11,746 nt of DNA from NCBI GenBank assembly GCA_038259855.1, contig JBBSOJ010000087.1, positions 1-11,746 of the forward strand, read 5' to 3'. This DNA is from JBPOFM01 sp038259855 (GTDB taxonomy: Bacteria > Bacteroidota > Bacteroidia > Flavobacteriales > Flavobacteriaceae). Positions 1 to 6,684 of the stretch are shown one piece after another (the first letter of the stretch is position 1; every line of letters starts with the position of its first letter). The position numbers and the translations under genes were made by a program. The notes beneath the pieces are model-generated. The model was not told the origin of the DNA and made no database searches. It was given only the letters and a program-made list of their open reading frames with translations.

Positions 1-225
1 CATAGGAACTCTGCTCCCATTGGCAGCGTGGATCGTATTAATGATTTCTATCTTTTCCTTTTTTGTGATGGTAACACTTTCGCCTGTGGTACCGCTGATC
101 ACCAAATAATCAGTACCATTGACGATGTTATAATCCACAATCTTTGCCAAAGCATCGTGATCGACAGTTTTATCAGATTTAAATGGTGTTACCAGAGCAA
201 CGCCCGTTCCAAGAAATGTTATCAT
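1..225 (-). CDS. dapA: 4-hydroxy-tetrahydrodipicolinate synthase, N-terminal part (cut by window edge)
   Basis: DapA condenses pyruvate with aspartate semialdehyde in the cytoplasm, the first committed step to diaminopimelate and lysine. Only the first 75 codons are present; the gene runs off the left edge. The visible part starts with the family's N-terminal pattern (GTGVALVTPF, residues 6-15) and contains the GTTGES loop (residues 45-50), whose threonines take part in the catalytic proton relay and pyruvate binding. The Schiff-base lysine and the relay tyrosine lie outside the window. The ATG overlaps the TGA of the upstream DUF6913-type gene (ATGA, 222-225), so translation is probably coupled and the two genes share an mRNA. 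Identification rests on these seen motifs plus knowledge of the family. Confidence 0.93.
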   Translation of the reverse strand, partial: MITFLGTGVALVTPFKSDKTVDHDALAKIVDYNIVNGTDYLVISGTTGESVTITKKEKIEIINTIHAANGSRVPM

Positions 226-743
226 TTTAATTTTTTTAATATGGTTAAATATTTTTTTAATTCTGTTTTAAATAATTCAAATTGATCGGTCGCAATATCA
301 ATAACCAAATCATACATTTTGAGATGTTCATTGGCGATTCCTATCTTGAATTTCGCTTTTGATGAAGCCGTAATCAAATTCAACTCTACACTATGTTGTT
401 TATAATAACAGATCAACGCATCAAAATCTGTGTCTATGAAATTTTGTAAATCACTGTTTTTAATGAGACCTTTCCACCCAAAATCCCTCGGGCTGAAATA
501 CGTATCCCATAATTTATCCGTGATTTTATTATCTTCTACAAAAGTGATAACCTGCGTTTTGGGAGGTAAAACCCCTAGTTCAGCAATAAAGGAGCGAAAC
601 GCATTTAAATCACCAAACTCTTTGAGATTCAGTACAATTCCAACCGATTCGATGGGTGAATTGCTGCTGGAAGCGTTTCGGGAAATTAACAATCTGTTGA
701 TATGTTTTTGATTGGATTTTTCCTTAAAAGCCTTAAAAATCAT
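222..743 (-). CDS. DUF6913-type conserved hypothetical protein, 173 aa
   Basis: This is a small soluble protein with no signal peptide or membrane segment. I recognise it as a flavobacterial conserved hypothetical of the DUF6913 type from its general pattern: a basic N-terminus, a central FGWKGLIKNSDLQNF stretch (about residues 88-102), then FDALICYY (about 107-114) and NLITASSKAKFKIGI (about 121-135), ending in a Lys-rich helix. No catalytic motif is evident and I assign no function. It lies directly upstream of dapA and its stop codon overlaps the dapA start, so the two are probably one operon. A perfect -7 box on the minus strand lies just upstream (760-767), giving a very short leader. 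The family assignment is from memory; that the gene is real is well supported by length, position and coupling. Confidence 0.8.
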   Translation of the reverse strand: MIFKAFKEKSNQKHINRLLISRNASSSNSPIESVGIVLNLKEFGDLNAFRSFIAELGVLPPKTQVITFVEDNKITDKLWDTYFSPRDFGWKGLIKNSDLQNFIDTDFDALICYYKQHSVELNLITASSKAKFKIGIANEHLKMYDLVIDIATDQFELFKTELKKYLTILKKLK

Positions 744-744
744 T

Positions 745-752
745 TACATTTG
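745..752 (+). promoter_or_regulatory. Candidate -7 box for the 5'-nucleotidase gene pair
   Basis: TACATTTG fits the Bacteroidota -7 consensus TAnnTTTG exactly. It would start transcription about 50 bases before the ATG at 812. No clear -33 element is visible at the expected distance; that region lies inside the start of the divergent DUF6913-type gene. It is only seven bases from the opposing minus-strand box at 760-767. Confidence 0.4.
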
Positions 753-759
753 TTTTACA

Positions 760-767
760 CAAAGGTA
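760..767 (-). promoter_or_regulatory. Candidate -7 box for the DUF6913-dapA operon
   Basis: On the minus strand this reads TACCTTTG, an exact match to TAnnTTTG. The predicted transcription start is only about ten bases before the ATG at 743. A convincing -33 element is not visible. Confidence 0.4.
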
Positions 768-811
768 GTAAAACACGCTACATTTTGTACTAATCACAAA
801 TAAGTTATACG

Positions 812-1567
812 ATGAATTTAAAGACGTTGTCATTGTGTTTTGCTTTGCTCTCCCTCGCATCCTGCAAAACACCAATTACTTATGATAAAATTGAAGGAAA
901 GCGCCTGACGATTTCGGATACGTTACCGACCGACCCAGCCATCGAAGCGTTTATAAAACCGTACCGAGAGCATATCAACAATAATCTAGACAGCGTCATC
1001 TCCTACTCTGTTGATACTTACACCAAATCAGATGGGGACCTTAACACTGCACTGGGAAATTTCGTTGCAGATGCAATGTACGATCAGTCAAATCCGGTAT
1101 TTAAAGCACGATCAGGATTTGATATTGATTTTGTTCTATTAAACCATGGTGGCTTAAGAGGCATTATTTCCAAAGGCAACATTACTACCAGAACCGCCTT
1201 CGAAGTCATGCCTTTTGAAAATGCTGTAGTCGTAACTAAATTGAAAGGAGCTCAAGTAAAGGAACTTTTAGATTACTTGACCGCAGCAAAGCGCGCGCAT
1301 CCAATTTCAAAGTTAAAAATTCAATTGAATGCTGAAGGCTCGTTGGAAACTTCAGAACTAAAAGGACAACCCATCGACTTTGATAAATCCTATTATGTAC
1401 TTACCAATGATTATTTATTGAATGGCGGTGACGGAATGGATTTTTTCAAGAAACGAGATACCGCTTTTGTACTGGATTATAAAATTCGAAATGCCTTGAT
1501 CGATTATCTTTCTAAAACCGATACCATTCGTCCAGTCATAGATGATCGATTTATAAAACTTAAATAG
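812..1567 (+). CDS. Lipoprotein with 5'-nucleotidase C-terminal domain, 251 aa
   Basis: This is an exported lipoprotein. Residues 1-17 form a signal peptide ending in the lipobox L15-A-S-C18. The rest matches the C-terminal substrate-binding domain of UshA/NadN-type 5'-nucleotidases (5_nucleotid_C): NHGGLRG at 111-117 corresponds to the family's N-x-GG-x-R substrate-binding motif, followed by AFEVMPFENAVVV (129-141) and TNDYLLNGGDGMDFF (198-212), the usual late motif with aromatic residues. The metallophosphatase domain that normally precedes it in the same chain is absent here and is encoded by the next gene, eight bases downstream. The protein alone should have no hydrolase activity; I infer that it pairs with the neighbour in the periplasm or at a membrane to bind nucleotides. 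The start is supported by the signal peptide. There is no Shine-Dalgarno sequence. Confidence 0.9.
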   Translation: MNLKTLSLCFALLSLASCKTPITYDKIEGKRLTISDTLPTDPAIEAFIKPYREHINNNLDSVISYSVDTYTKSDGDLNTALGNFVADAMYDQSNPVFKARSGFDIDFVLLNHGGLRGIISKGNITTRTAFEVMPFENAVVVTKLKGAQVKELLDYLTAAKRAHPISKLKIQLNAEGSLETSELKGQPIDFDKSYYVLTNDYLLNGGDGMDFFKKRDTAFVLDYKIRNALIDYLSKTDTIRPVIDDRFIKLK

Positions 1568-1575
1568 TACTTACG

Positions 1576-2484
1576 ATGAAAAGAAGAGATTTTATACAGC
1601 GAACAGCAGCTGCATCAACGTTAGTCGGGTTAGGAGGCATTGGTCTGCAATCCTTTGCTGGAACAACTAAAAAAATTACGATTTTGCACACAAACGACGT
1701 GCATAGTCATATTGATGCTTTTGGTCCTGAAGATGGACGAAACCCCAATATGGGTGGCGTTGCCAGACGCGCTGGACTTATCTCCTCTATCAGAAAAGAA
1801 AATCCGAATACGCTTCTATTGGATGCAGGCGACATATTCCAAGGAACTCCCTATTTTAATTATTACGGCGGCGAATTGGAATTTAAACTGATGAGCATGC
1901 TCAACTATGACGCTGCCACTATAGGAAACCATGATTTTGATAACGGCATTGAAGGCTTATATGCTCAATTGCCCCATGCGAAATTTGAATTTATCTCTTC
2001 GAATTATGACTTTTCGAACACCGTCATGGATACGCACGCTAAACCTTACAAAACGTTTAATGTGGATGGGATCAAGGTGGGTATTTTCGGCTTGGGAATT
2101 CAACTTACCGGCCTTGTAGATAAGGCCATGTATAAAGAAACAAAATACCTAGATCCGTATGAGATTGCTCAAGATATGAGCGAACTTTTAAAGTCAAAAG
2201 AAAAATGTGATTTAATCATTTGTTTATCCCATCTAGGCTATAGTTACAAGAATGAACAAAAGCCAGATGATTTGAAATTGGCAAGTGCCTCTAAAGACAT
2301 CGATTTAATCATTGGTGGACATACTCATACGTTCTTGGACAAACCGACCATTGTAAAAAACAGGGTGGGAAAAGACATGCTCGTTAACCAAGTGGGTTGC
2401 TATGGCATCCATCTAGGCAAGATTGATTTTTACTTTGATCTGGATAAAAATAAATCGGCCAACGGCGTATCGATCATCGTTTAA
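1576..2484 (+). CDS. Tat-exported metallophosphatase, 5'-nucleotidase catalytic domain, 302 aa
   Basis: This encodes the catalytic (N-terminal) half of a UshA-type 5'-nucleotidase. Residues 2-28 are a twin-arginine signal (KRRDFIQ, then a hydrophobic stretch, then SFA before a likely cleavage site). The di-metal site of the calcineurin-like fold is complete: D41 and H43 in HTNDVHSH, D83/D86 in LLLDAGDIFQGTP, N118-H119 in GNHDFD, H219 in CLSHLGY, and H249/H251 in GGHTHTF. The chain ends soon after this domain, so the substrate-specificity domain is missing; the preceding gene supplies it. The probable role is dephosphorylation of extracellular nucleotides to salvage phosphate and nucleosides. 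The two genes are clearly one transcription unit (eight-base gap). The stop codon abuts that of the convergent gene with no base between. It could instead act on other phosphoesters; the exact substrate cannot be told. Confidence 0.92.
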   Translation: MKRRDFIQRTAAASTLVGLGGIGLQSFAGTTKKITILHTNDVHSHIDAFGPEDGRNPNMGGVARRAGLISSIRKENPNTLLLDAGDIFQGTPYFNYYGGELEFKLMSMLNYDAATIGNHDFDNGIEGLYAQLPHAKFEFISSNYDFSNTVMDTHAKPYKTFNVDGIKVGIFGLGIQLTGLVDKAMYKETKYLDPYEIAQDMSELLKSKEKCDLIICLSHLGYSYKNEQKPDDLKLASASKDIDLIIGGHTHTFLDKPTIVKNRVGKDMLVNQVGCYGIHLGKIDFYFDLDKNKSANGVSIIV

Positions 2485-3255
2485 TTAGGCTATAATGCTT
2501 CCTGAATTTGACATGGCATAATGGCCAATAGGTCGTTTTTTGCCTTCTTCTTGCGGTTTGTGATTATAAACGTATGCAAACAAGATAACCATGCTGGCAA
2601 CATGAAACATATTAGATATAAATTCGAACGCCCAATAATAAACGTATAAATCACAGATATATGTTAACACATCTGAAAAAACAAAACAAAACACCATCAT
2701 TAAGAACATAATTGATTGTGAAGTTTCCCGCGTCAAATACGCTGCAAATGCGAAGAGTGAAAGCCCCATCAAAGCAATGCCATGACCTATAGATAAATAT
2801 AAGGCTGATTCACTATTGATACTTTCTTTAATGGCACCGTAAAAGATGTAAAGGAAATATGTACTTAAACACAACAAAATAAGCAGATAACAAGATACCA
2901 AACCTTCATGTTTAAAATGCTTCAGTTGACTTGACAACAAAAACATTAACAAACCATAACTTCCGATATAAAAAAATGTTGAGAGCTGACTTGTCACTTC
3001 TCCTAAATTAAATACGAAAAAGGCGTCTCCTATTAAAGACAATAAGATGATAGCGAGAAAAATGTTTGCCATTCGATTCTTAATCATAAAAAAAACCGTC
3101 AACAATACGAGTATCGTGATCATTCTGGTGATGTTAGGAATGAGATCACTGCCATAGTATGTGGCAACAGCATTACAAACAATAAGAGCCGAGATGATGA
3201 AAATCAATGCACCTTTAGGTACATGCGCGTAGACTTGTTTCATAATAAAGTTCAT
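2485..3255 (-). CDS. Eight-helix membrane protein, YhhN/lysoplasmalogenase-like, 256 aa
   Basis: This is an integral inner-membrane protein with about eight hydrophobic segments (roughly residues 15-35, 40-58, 63-83, 91-109, 119-141, 150-173, 180-200 and 205-230) and a short polar C-terminal tail. Two features recall the YhhN (TMEM86-like lysoplasmalogenase) family: SLIGDAFF in helix 3 (G76-D77) and FVFSDVL in helix 7 (S194-D195), which resemble the family's conserved GD and SD motifs. Similarity is partial, so the enzymatic role (cleaving the vinyl ether of lysoplasmalogens) is only a possibility. The neighbouring gene on the same strand has the same layout and appears to be a paralog. M5 is an alternative start. 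A perfect -7 box lies 13 bases upstream of the ATG, so it is probably transcribed on its own. Confidence 0.72.
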   Translation of the reverse strand: MNFIMKQVYAHVPKGALIFIISALIVCNAVATYYGSDLIPNITRMITILVLLTVFFMIKNRMANIFLAIILLSLIGDAFFVFNLGEVTSQLSTFFYIGSYGLLMFLLSSQLKHFKHEGLVSCYLLILLCLSTYFLYIFYGAIKESINSESALYLSIGHGIALMGLSLFAFAAYLTRETSQSIMFLMMVFCFVFSDVLTYICDLYVYYWAFEFISNMFHVASMVILFAYVYNHKPQEEGKKRPIGHYAMSNSGSIIA

Positions 3256-3267
3256 AAGTAGGTCTTA

Positions 3268-3275
3268 CAAATATA
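3268..3275 (-). promoter_or_regulatory. Candidate promoter (-7 box) of the first YhhN-like gene
   Basis: On the minus strand this reads TATATTTG, an exact TAnnTTTG match, 13 bases before the ATG at 3255. A CGTTTAA sequence lies 15 bases further upstream, and a similar arrangement (CGTTTAA, 14 bases, TATATTTG) precedes the paralogous gene. This suggests that CGTTTAA is, or overlaps, the -33 region. Confidence 0.55.
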
Positions 3276-3393
3276 AGAAAATTATCGACTTTAAACGAAA
3301 TTAAACTACACTTCATCGATTATATTGTTAAATTTTATGTCATATGCAGTCGTCAGCAAGTAAAACTAAATACGACGTTTAGCAAAAACATAA

Positions 3394-3429
3394 TCAAATT
3401 ATTAAAAACCTTTTTTTAAAATAATTTGA
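3394..3429 (-). terminator. Long AT-rich inverted repeat downstream of the second YhhN-like gene
   Basis: Ten-base perfect arms (3394-3403 and 3420-3429) enclose a run of five A pairing with a T run, so the RNA could fold into a stem of about 15 pairs with a two-base bulge and a CC/TT (GG/AA on the other strand) loop region. It lies 62-97 bases past the stop codon of the minus-strand gene ending at 3491 and before the promoter of the next gene. A transcription terminator or mRNA 3' end stabiliser is the simplest reading; there is no classical long U tract directly after it. Confidence 0.4.
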
Positions 3430-3440
3430 AAACGATGAAC

Positions 3441-3461
3441 ATATTCAACGTTTTTGAATAT
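3441..3461 (-). terminator. Perfect 8-bp stem-loop, 30 bases past the stop of the second YhhN-like gene
   Basis: ATATTCAA and TTGAATAT form a perfect stem around a five-base loop. It sits 30-50 bases beyond the stop codon at 3491 on the minus strand and directly precedes the longer inverted repeat at 3394-3429. No U tract follows it, so terminator function is uncertain; it may work together with the second hairpin. Confidence 0.4.
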
Positions 3462-3490
3462 TGATATTGAAGTGATAAGAGTCATCATCT

Positions 3491-4222
3491 TTAAGCGATG
3501 CTATCTTGAGGACATGTTTCCTCACATTCTTCCAGAGGAATATTAGCTTGAAGATATAGGAATAAGAACGCCAAAATTAAAAACGAAGAATACAAGATTT
3601 TCAAAATAGGATCATCTAGAACATAGAAATAGGTGATTTGAATGATTTCAGAAAAGAAGATCAACACCGCGCCAAGTAGAAAATTCATAGACTTTAAGGT
3701 GGTCCTTGACATATAATCGATCATGGCAATGGTTAATAAAGCCATAATGATCGCATTATAAAGCATTTCCATGTATATTTTAAAAGAAGGAATCTGTTTT
3801 TCTGTCGTTTCCATCAGAATATACACACATGAAATATCTAAAATTATAAGAACAACTAAATAGATCCAAAATCTTTTGATAATACTACTGAAATCCATCT
3901 CTCTCACCACCCGTATGATCAGGAATAAATAGGAAGCGATATACAAGCCATTGATTGAATAATAAAAAAAGTCAGAAGACGTTTCGGTTATTTCAAAGTA
4001 AAATGATGACAACCCAATAAGTTCAGCTAAACCGAAACATGACAAAAACAGAATAAAAAACAAGTTTTTGCTTTTGATGGTAACAAAATAAAACAGAGTC
4101 AACAGCGCTAAAAGTGCCACTCTGGCAACAGCAGCCTCAAATTCCAATTTTAGAAACTCAAATCCTAAAAATACGAGGCAAATTGTAATGAGCGTAACTT
4201 TTATAATACGAGTTAGTGGCAT
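3491..4222 (-). CDS. Eight-helix membrane protein, diverged paralog of the YhhN-like neighbour, 243 aa
   Basis: This is an integral membrane protein with about eight hydrophobic segments over residues 7-225 and an acidic, Cys-containing tail (EECEETCPQD, 231-240). It has the same length, helix number and motif spacing as the gene at 2485-3255. The two positions that resemble the YhhN GD and SD motifs read A66-E67 (CFGLAELIG) and S191-E192 (LIFFSEIIQ): Glu in place of Asp both times. I therefore read it as a diverged paralog, possibly with changed or lost lysoplasmalogenase-type activity; function is unknown. It has its own promoter-like sequence upstream, and 235 bases with two hairpins separate it from the next gene, so the pair are probably not one operon. 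The assignment is by eye only. Confidence 0.62.
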   Translation of the reverse strand: MPLTRIIKVTLITICLVFLGFEFLKLEFEAAVARVALLALLTLFYFVTIKSKNLFFILFLSCFGLAELIGLSSFYFEITETSSDFFYYSINGLYIASYLFLIIRVVREMDFSSIIKRFWIYLVVLIILDISCVYILMETTEKQIPSFKIYMEMLYNAIIMALLTIAMIDYMSRTTLKSMNFLLGAVLIFFSEIIQITYFYVLDDPILKILYSSFLILAFLFLYLQANIPLEECEETCPQDSIA

Positions 4223-4244
4223 AAATAAGTGTTTATCAATGTAA

Positions 4245-4252
4245 CAAATATA
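4245..4252 (-). promoter_or_regulatory. Candidate promoter (-7 box) of the second YhhN-like gene
   Basis: On the minus strand this reads TATATTTG, an exact TAnnTTTG match, 22 bases before the ATG at 4222. The expected -33 region overlaps the inverted repeat at 4264-4283. Confidence 0.55.
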
Positions 4253-4263
4253 GGTATTATTTA

Positions 4264-4283
4264 CAATTAAACGTATTTAATTG
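4264..4283. promoter_or_regulatory. Perfect 8-4-8 inverted repeat overlapping the -33 region
   Basis: CAATTAAA and TTTAATTG are perfect reverse complements around a CGTA centre. On the minus strand the repeat ends 11 bases before the -7 box at 4245-4252, so it covers the expected -33 site: the arrangement of an operator. It also lies 36-56 bases past the ligA stop codon, so it could instead be part of the ligA 3' end. Confidence 0.4.
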
Positions 4284-4319
4284 CTTTTAATCGATAAAAT
4301 GCATTATAACTGTACGATT

Positions 4320-6314
4320 TTACTTTATAATAATCATAAATTCATTTTCATTAATTATTGGTATTTTGAGATCTTCCGCCTTCGCTCTTTTACTTGGGCC
4401 CATTTGATCACCAGCAATGACATATGAGGTTTTTGAGGAAATGGAACTAGACACTTTACCGCCGTTATCCTCTATTAATTTTTTTAGATCATTACGCGAT
4501 ACCGTTTCAAATACTCCAGAAACAACAAAAGATTGCCCTAGTAATTTGTTGGTTTGATTCGCTAATATGTCCGAGGAAATTTCCATTTGTACTCCAAATT
4601 CTTTCAATCTGTTGACAATTGCTCTATTTTCTTCTGATCCAAAAAATTCAACCACACTCTCTGCAATTCTTACACCTATCTCATCAACGGTTACCAAATC
4701 AATTAAAATGGCGCGTTGTAAATCATCTATGGATTTATAATGTCTTGCCAATTTTTTAGCAACCGTTTCTCCGACATAACGGATCCCCAGAGCGAAAAGT
4801 ACACGTTCAAAAGGAATTGTTTTTGAGGCTTCAACTCCCAAAATAAGATTTGTGGCACTTTTTTCGGCCATTCGTTCCAGCGGAATGACTTGTTCTTTTT
4901 TCAATTCATACAAATCAGAATAGTTGGAAATCAATCCTGCTTTGACCAAAAGCGCAACAGTCTCACCTCCCAGACCCTCTATATCCATAGCCTTTCTAGA
5001 AATAAAATGTTGAATGCGGCCAATGATTTGTGGCGGGCAACCGTTATAATTAGGACAATAATGCTGCGCCTCACCTTCGTTACGAATCAATTCTGTTTGG
5101 CATTCAGGGCATATTTCGATATACTGTGTAGGCTTTGAGTCGGATGGTCTCTTACTTAAATCAACAGCAATAATTTTCGGTATTATTTCTCCACCTTTTT
5201 CAACAAAGACCTCATCACCTTCCCTTATATCCAGTTTTTCAATTTGATCTGCGTTATGAAGAGACGCCCTTTTGACGGTTGTCCCTGCAAGTTCTACCGG
5301 TTCTAAATTGGCGACTGGCGTGATTGCGCCCGTCCGCCCCACTTGATAGGTTATTTCGTTCAATCGGGTCGATACTTGCTCCGCTTTAAACTTATAAGCC
5401 ATCGCCCAACGAGGTGCTTTGGATGTATAGCCCAGTTCTTCTTGTTGCTGGAGATCATTTACCTTGATAACGACACCATCGGTCTCATAAGGCAAATCAT
5501 GTCGGTGTACGTTCCAATAGTCGATAAATTCCAAGACCTCTTCAATAGAATTAGCTAGTATCGCTGCATCGGGCACCTTAAAGCCCCATGTTCTGGCTGT
5601 TTCGAGACTTTCGAATTGCGTTGTATTGGGTAAATTATTTCCTGTAATATTATAGAGCAGACATTCTAAAGGTCGTTTTGCAACCTCGGCACTATCCTGT
5701 AATTTCAAACTACCTGATGCCGTATTCCGCGGGTTTCGATAAGGTTCCTCCCCTATTTCAACGCGCTCTTCATTCATTTTTATGAATCCTTCAAAGGGCA
5801 ATACTATTTCGCCTCGAATATCAAATTTTTCTGGAACATTACCCTTAATCTGCAAAGGAACCGAACGAATAGTCTTCACATTGGCCGTTACATTATCTCC
5901 TTGTACGCCGTCTCCTCGAGTCAAAGCCTGGGTCAGTTGCCCGTTTTCATAAGTTAAACTGATAGACGCACCATCATATTTAAGTTCACAGACGTACGCT
6001 ATCGTGGCATCGATTGTTTTTTTCAGTCGTGTTTCCCAATCAAATAAATCCTCTTTAGAATATGAATTATCCAACGAATACATTCTAAAATCGTGTTTTA
6101 TGGTTTCAAAATTTTTAGTGATTTGGCCACCTACACGCTGACTCGGTGAATTATCACTGTAATATTCCGGATGTTTTTCTTCTAACTCCTGAAGGGCTTT
6201 TAATTTAATATCGAAATCGTAATCGCTGATGGTCGGTGAATCCGACACATAATAGTTATAATTGTGCTCACGCAATTCGTCTCGTAAAGTTTCTATCTGC
6301 TGTTGAATATCCAT
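4320..6314 (-). CDS. ligA: NAD+-dependent DNA ligase LigA, 664 aa
   Basis: LigA seals nicks during replication (Okazaki fragments) and repair, using NAD+. All domains are present in the usual order. Domain Ia has HNYNYYVSD and DYDFD (17-35) for NMN binding. The adenylation domain carries the catalytic K112 in the E-L-K-Y-D-G motif (110-115), YRNPRNTASGSLK (192-204) and DGVVIK (279-284). An OB fold follows at about 315-395. A Cys4 zinc finger uses C402, C405, C420 and C426. Helix-hairpin-helix repeats span about 430-580, and a BRCT domain spans about 588-664. The length is typical of bacterial LigA and no key residue is missing, so the enzyme should be active and essential. It is followed by the promoter of a separate gene and appears to be monocistronic. 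No consensus -7 box is evident just upstream of its start. Confidence 0.98.
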   Translation of the reverse strand: MDIQQQIETLRDELREHNYNYYVSDSPTISDYDFDIKLKALQELEEKHPEYYSDNSPSQRVGGQITKNFETIKHDFRMYSLDNSYSKEDLFDWETRLKKTIDATIAYVCELKYDGASISLTYENGQLTQALTRGDGVQGDNVTANVKTIRSVPLQIKGNVPEKFDIRGEIVLPFEGFIKMNEERVEIGEEPYRNPRNTASGSLKLQDSAEVAKRPLECLLYNITGNNLPNTTQFESLETARTWGFKVPDAAILANSIEEVLEFIDYWNVHRHDLPYETDGVVIKVNDLQQQEELGYTSKAPRWAMAYKFKAEQVSTRLNEITYQVGRTGAITPVANLEPVELAGTTVKRASLHNADQIEKLDIREGDEVFVEKGGEIIPKIIAVDLSKRPSDSKPTQYIEICPECQTELIRNEGEAQHYCPNYNGCPPQIIGRIQHFISRKAMDIEGLGGETVALLVKAGLISNYSDLYELKKEQVIPLERMAEKSATNLILGVEASKTIPFERVLFALGIRYVGETVAKKLARHYKSIDDLQRAILIDLVTVDEIGVRIAESVVEFFGSEENRAIVNRLKEFGVQMEISSDILANQTNKLLGQSFVVSGVFETVSRNDLKKLIEDNGGKVSSSISSKTSYVIAGDQMGPSKRAKAEDLKIPIINENEFMIIIK

Positions 6315-6385
6315 TGAGAAAACGTTCTAAAAAAGTGATATTTTTATCTTGTATTTAATGCAACTAATATACTAAAATGAGGCCC

Positions 6386-6413
6386 AACAAGCAGTTTTGG
6401 CTGTTAGTTTTTA
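6386..6413 (+). terminator. Weak terminator-like hairpin followed by T run
   Basis: AACAAGC and GCTGTT can form six pairs with one bulged A around a seven-base loop, followed by AGTTTTTAT. No plus-strand gene ends here, so either it ends an unannotated transcript or it is a chance structure. Confidence 0.2.
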
Positions 6414-6597
6414 TCAGGTTTTTATTAAGAAGTTTGATGGCTTAAAAGGAGGATGTTAATTTGTCTTTTAATGTATTTTCATCAAAAAAGCATCTATTAA
6501 AATCCATGTTCAAAAAAAACCACCAAGACTTTAACGCTCATTACAATTCTTGTATACTTCAGCATTTGACGTCTTAACAAATCCGAACCAAGCAATC

Positions 6598-6624
6598 ACC
6601 TATCTAATAGATATAATTATAGGT
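6598..6624. promoter_or_regulatory. Compound palindrome upstream of the 6641-6673 promoter, candidate operator
   Basis: Outer arms ACCTAT/ATAGGT (6598-6603 and 6619-6624) enclose a perfect TATCTA-A-TAGATA inverted repeat (6601-6613) and the palindrome ATAATTAT (6613-6620). The element ends 16 bases before the -33 hexamer of the promoter, a position typical of activator or repressor binding. Confidence 0.35.
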
Positions 6625-6640
6625 AGAATTTTAACGTCAG

Positions 6641-6673
6641 GTTAACAATCATCCGCGGAAAAAGGTATTTTTG
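6641..6673 (+). promoter_or_regulatory. Strong Bacteroidota-type promoter ahead of the beta-mannosidase gene
   Basis: GTTAAC (6641-6646), a 19-base spacer, then TATTTTTG (6666-6673) fits the -33/-7 layout of the phylum with a perfect TAnnTTTG. The same arrangement with one changed base (GTTATC, 19 bases, TATTTTTG) precedes ribD in this window. The predicted start is near 6680. If it drives the beta-mannosidase gene, the 5' leader would be about 235 bases and contain the small ORF at 6685-6732. Confidence 0.6.
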
Positions 6674-6684
6674 CAGAGCAGTTT

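Noticed and set aside
28..711. Plus-strand ORFs opposite dapA and the DUF6913-type gene
   Set aside because: The minus-strand frames carry recognisable protein sequence and coupled starts; these are shadow frames.
784..800. Small inverted repeat TTTGT/ACAAA in the leader of the nucleotidase lipoprotein gene
   Set aside because: Five-base arms in AT-rich DNA are expected by chance and nothing else supports a function.
4890..5558. Plus-strand ORFs of 82 and 71 codons inside ligA
   Set aside because: LigA domains cover the whole stretch without a break, including the zinc finger and adenylation motifs.
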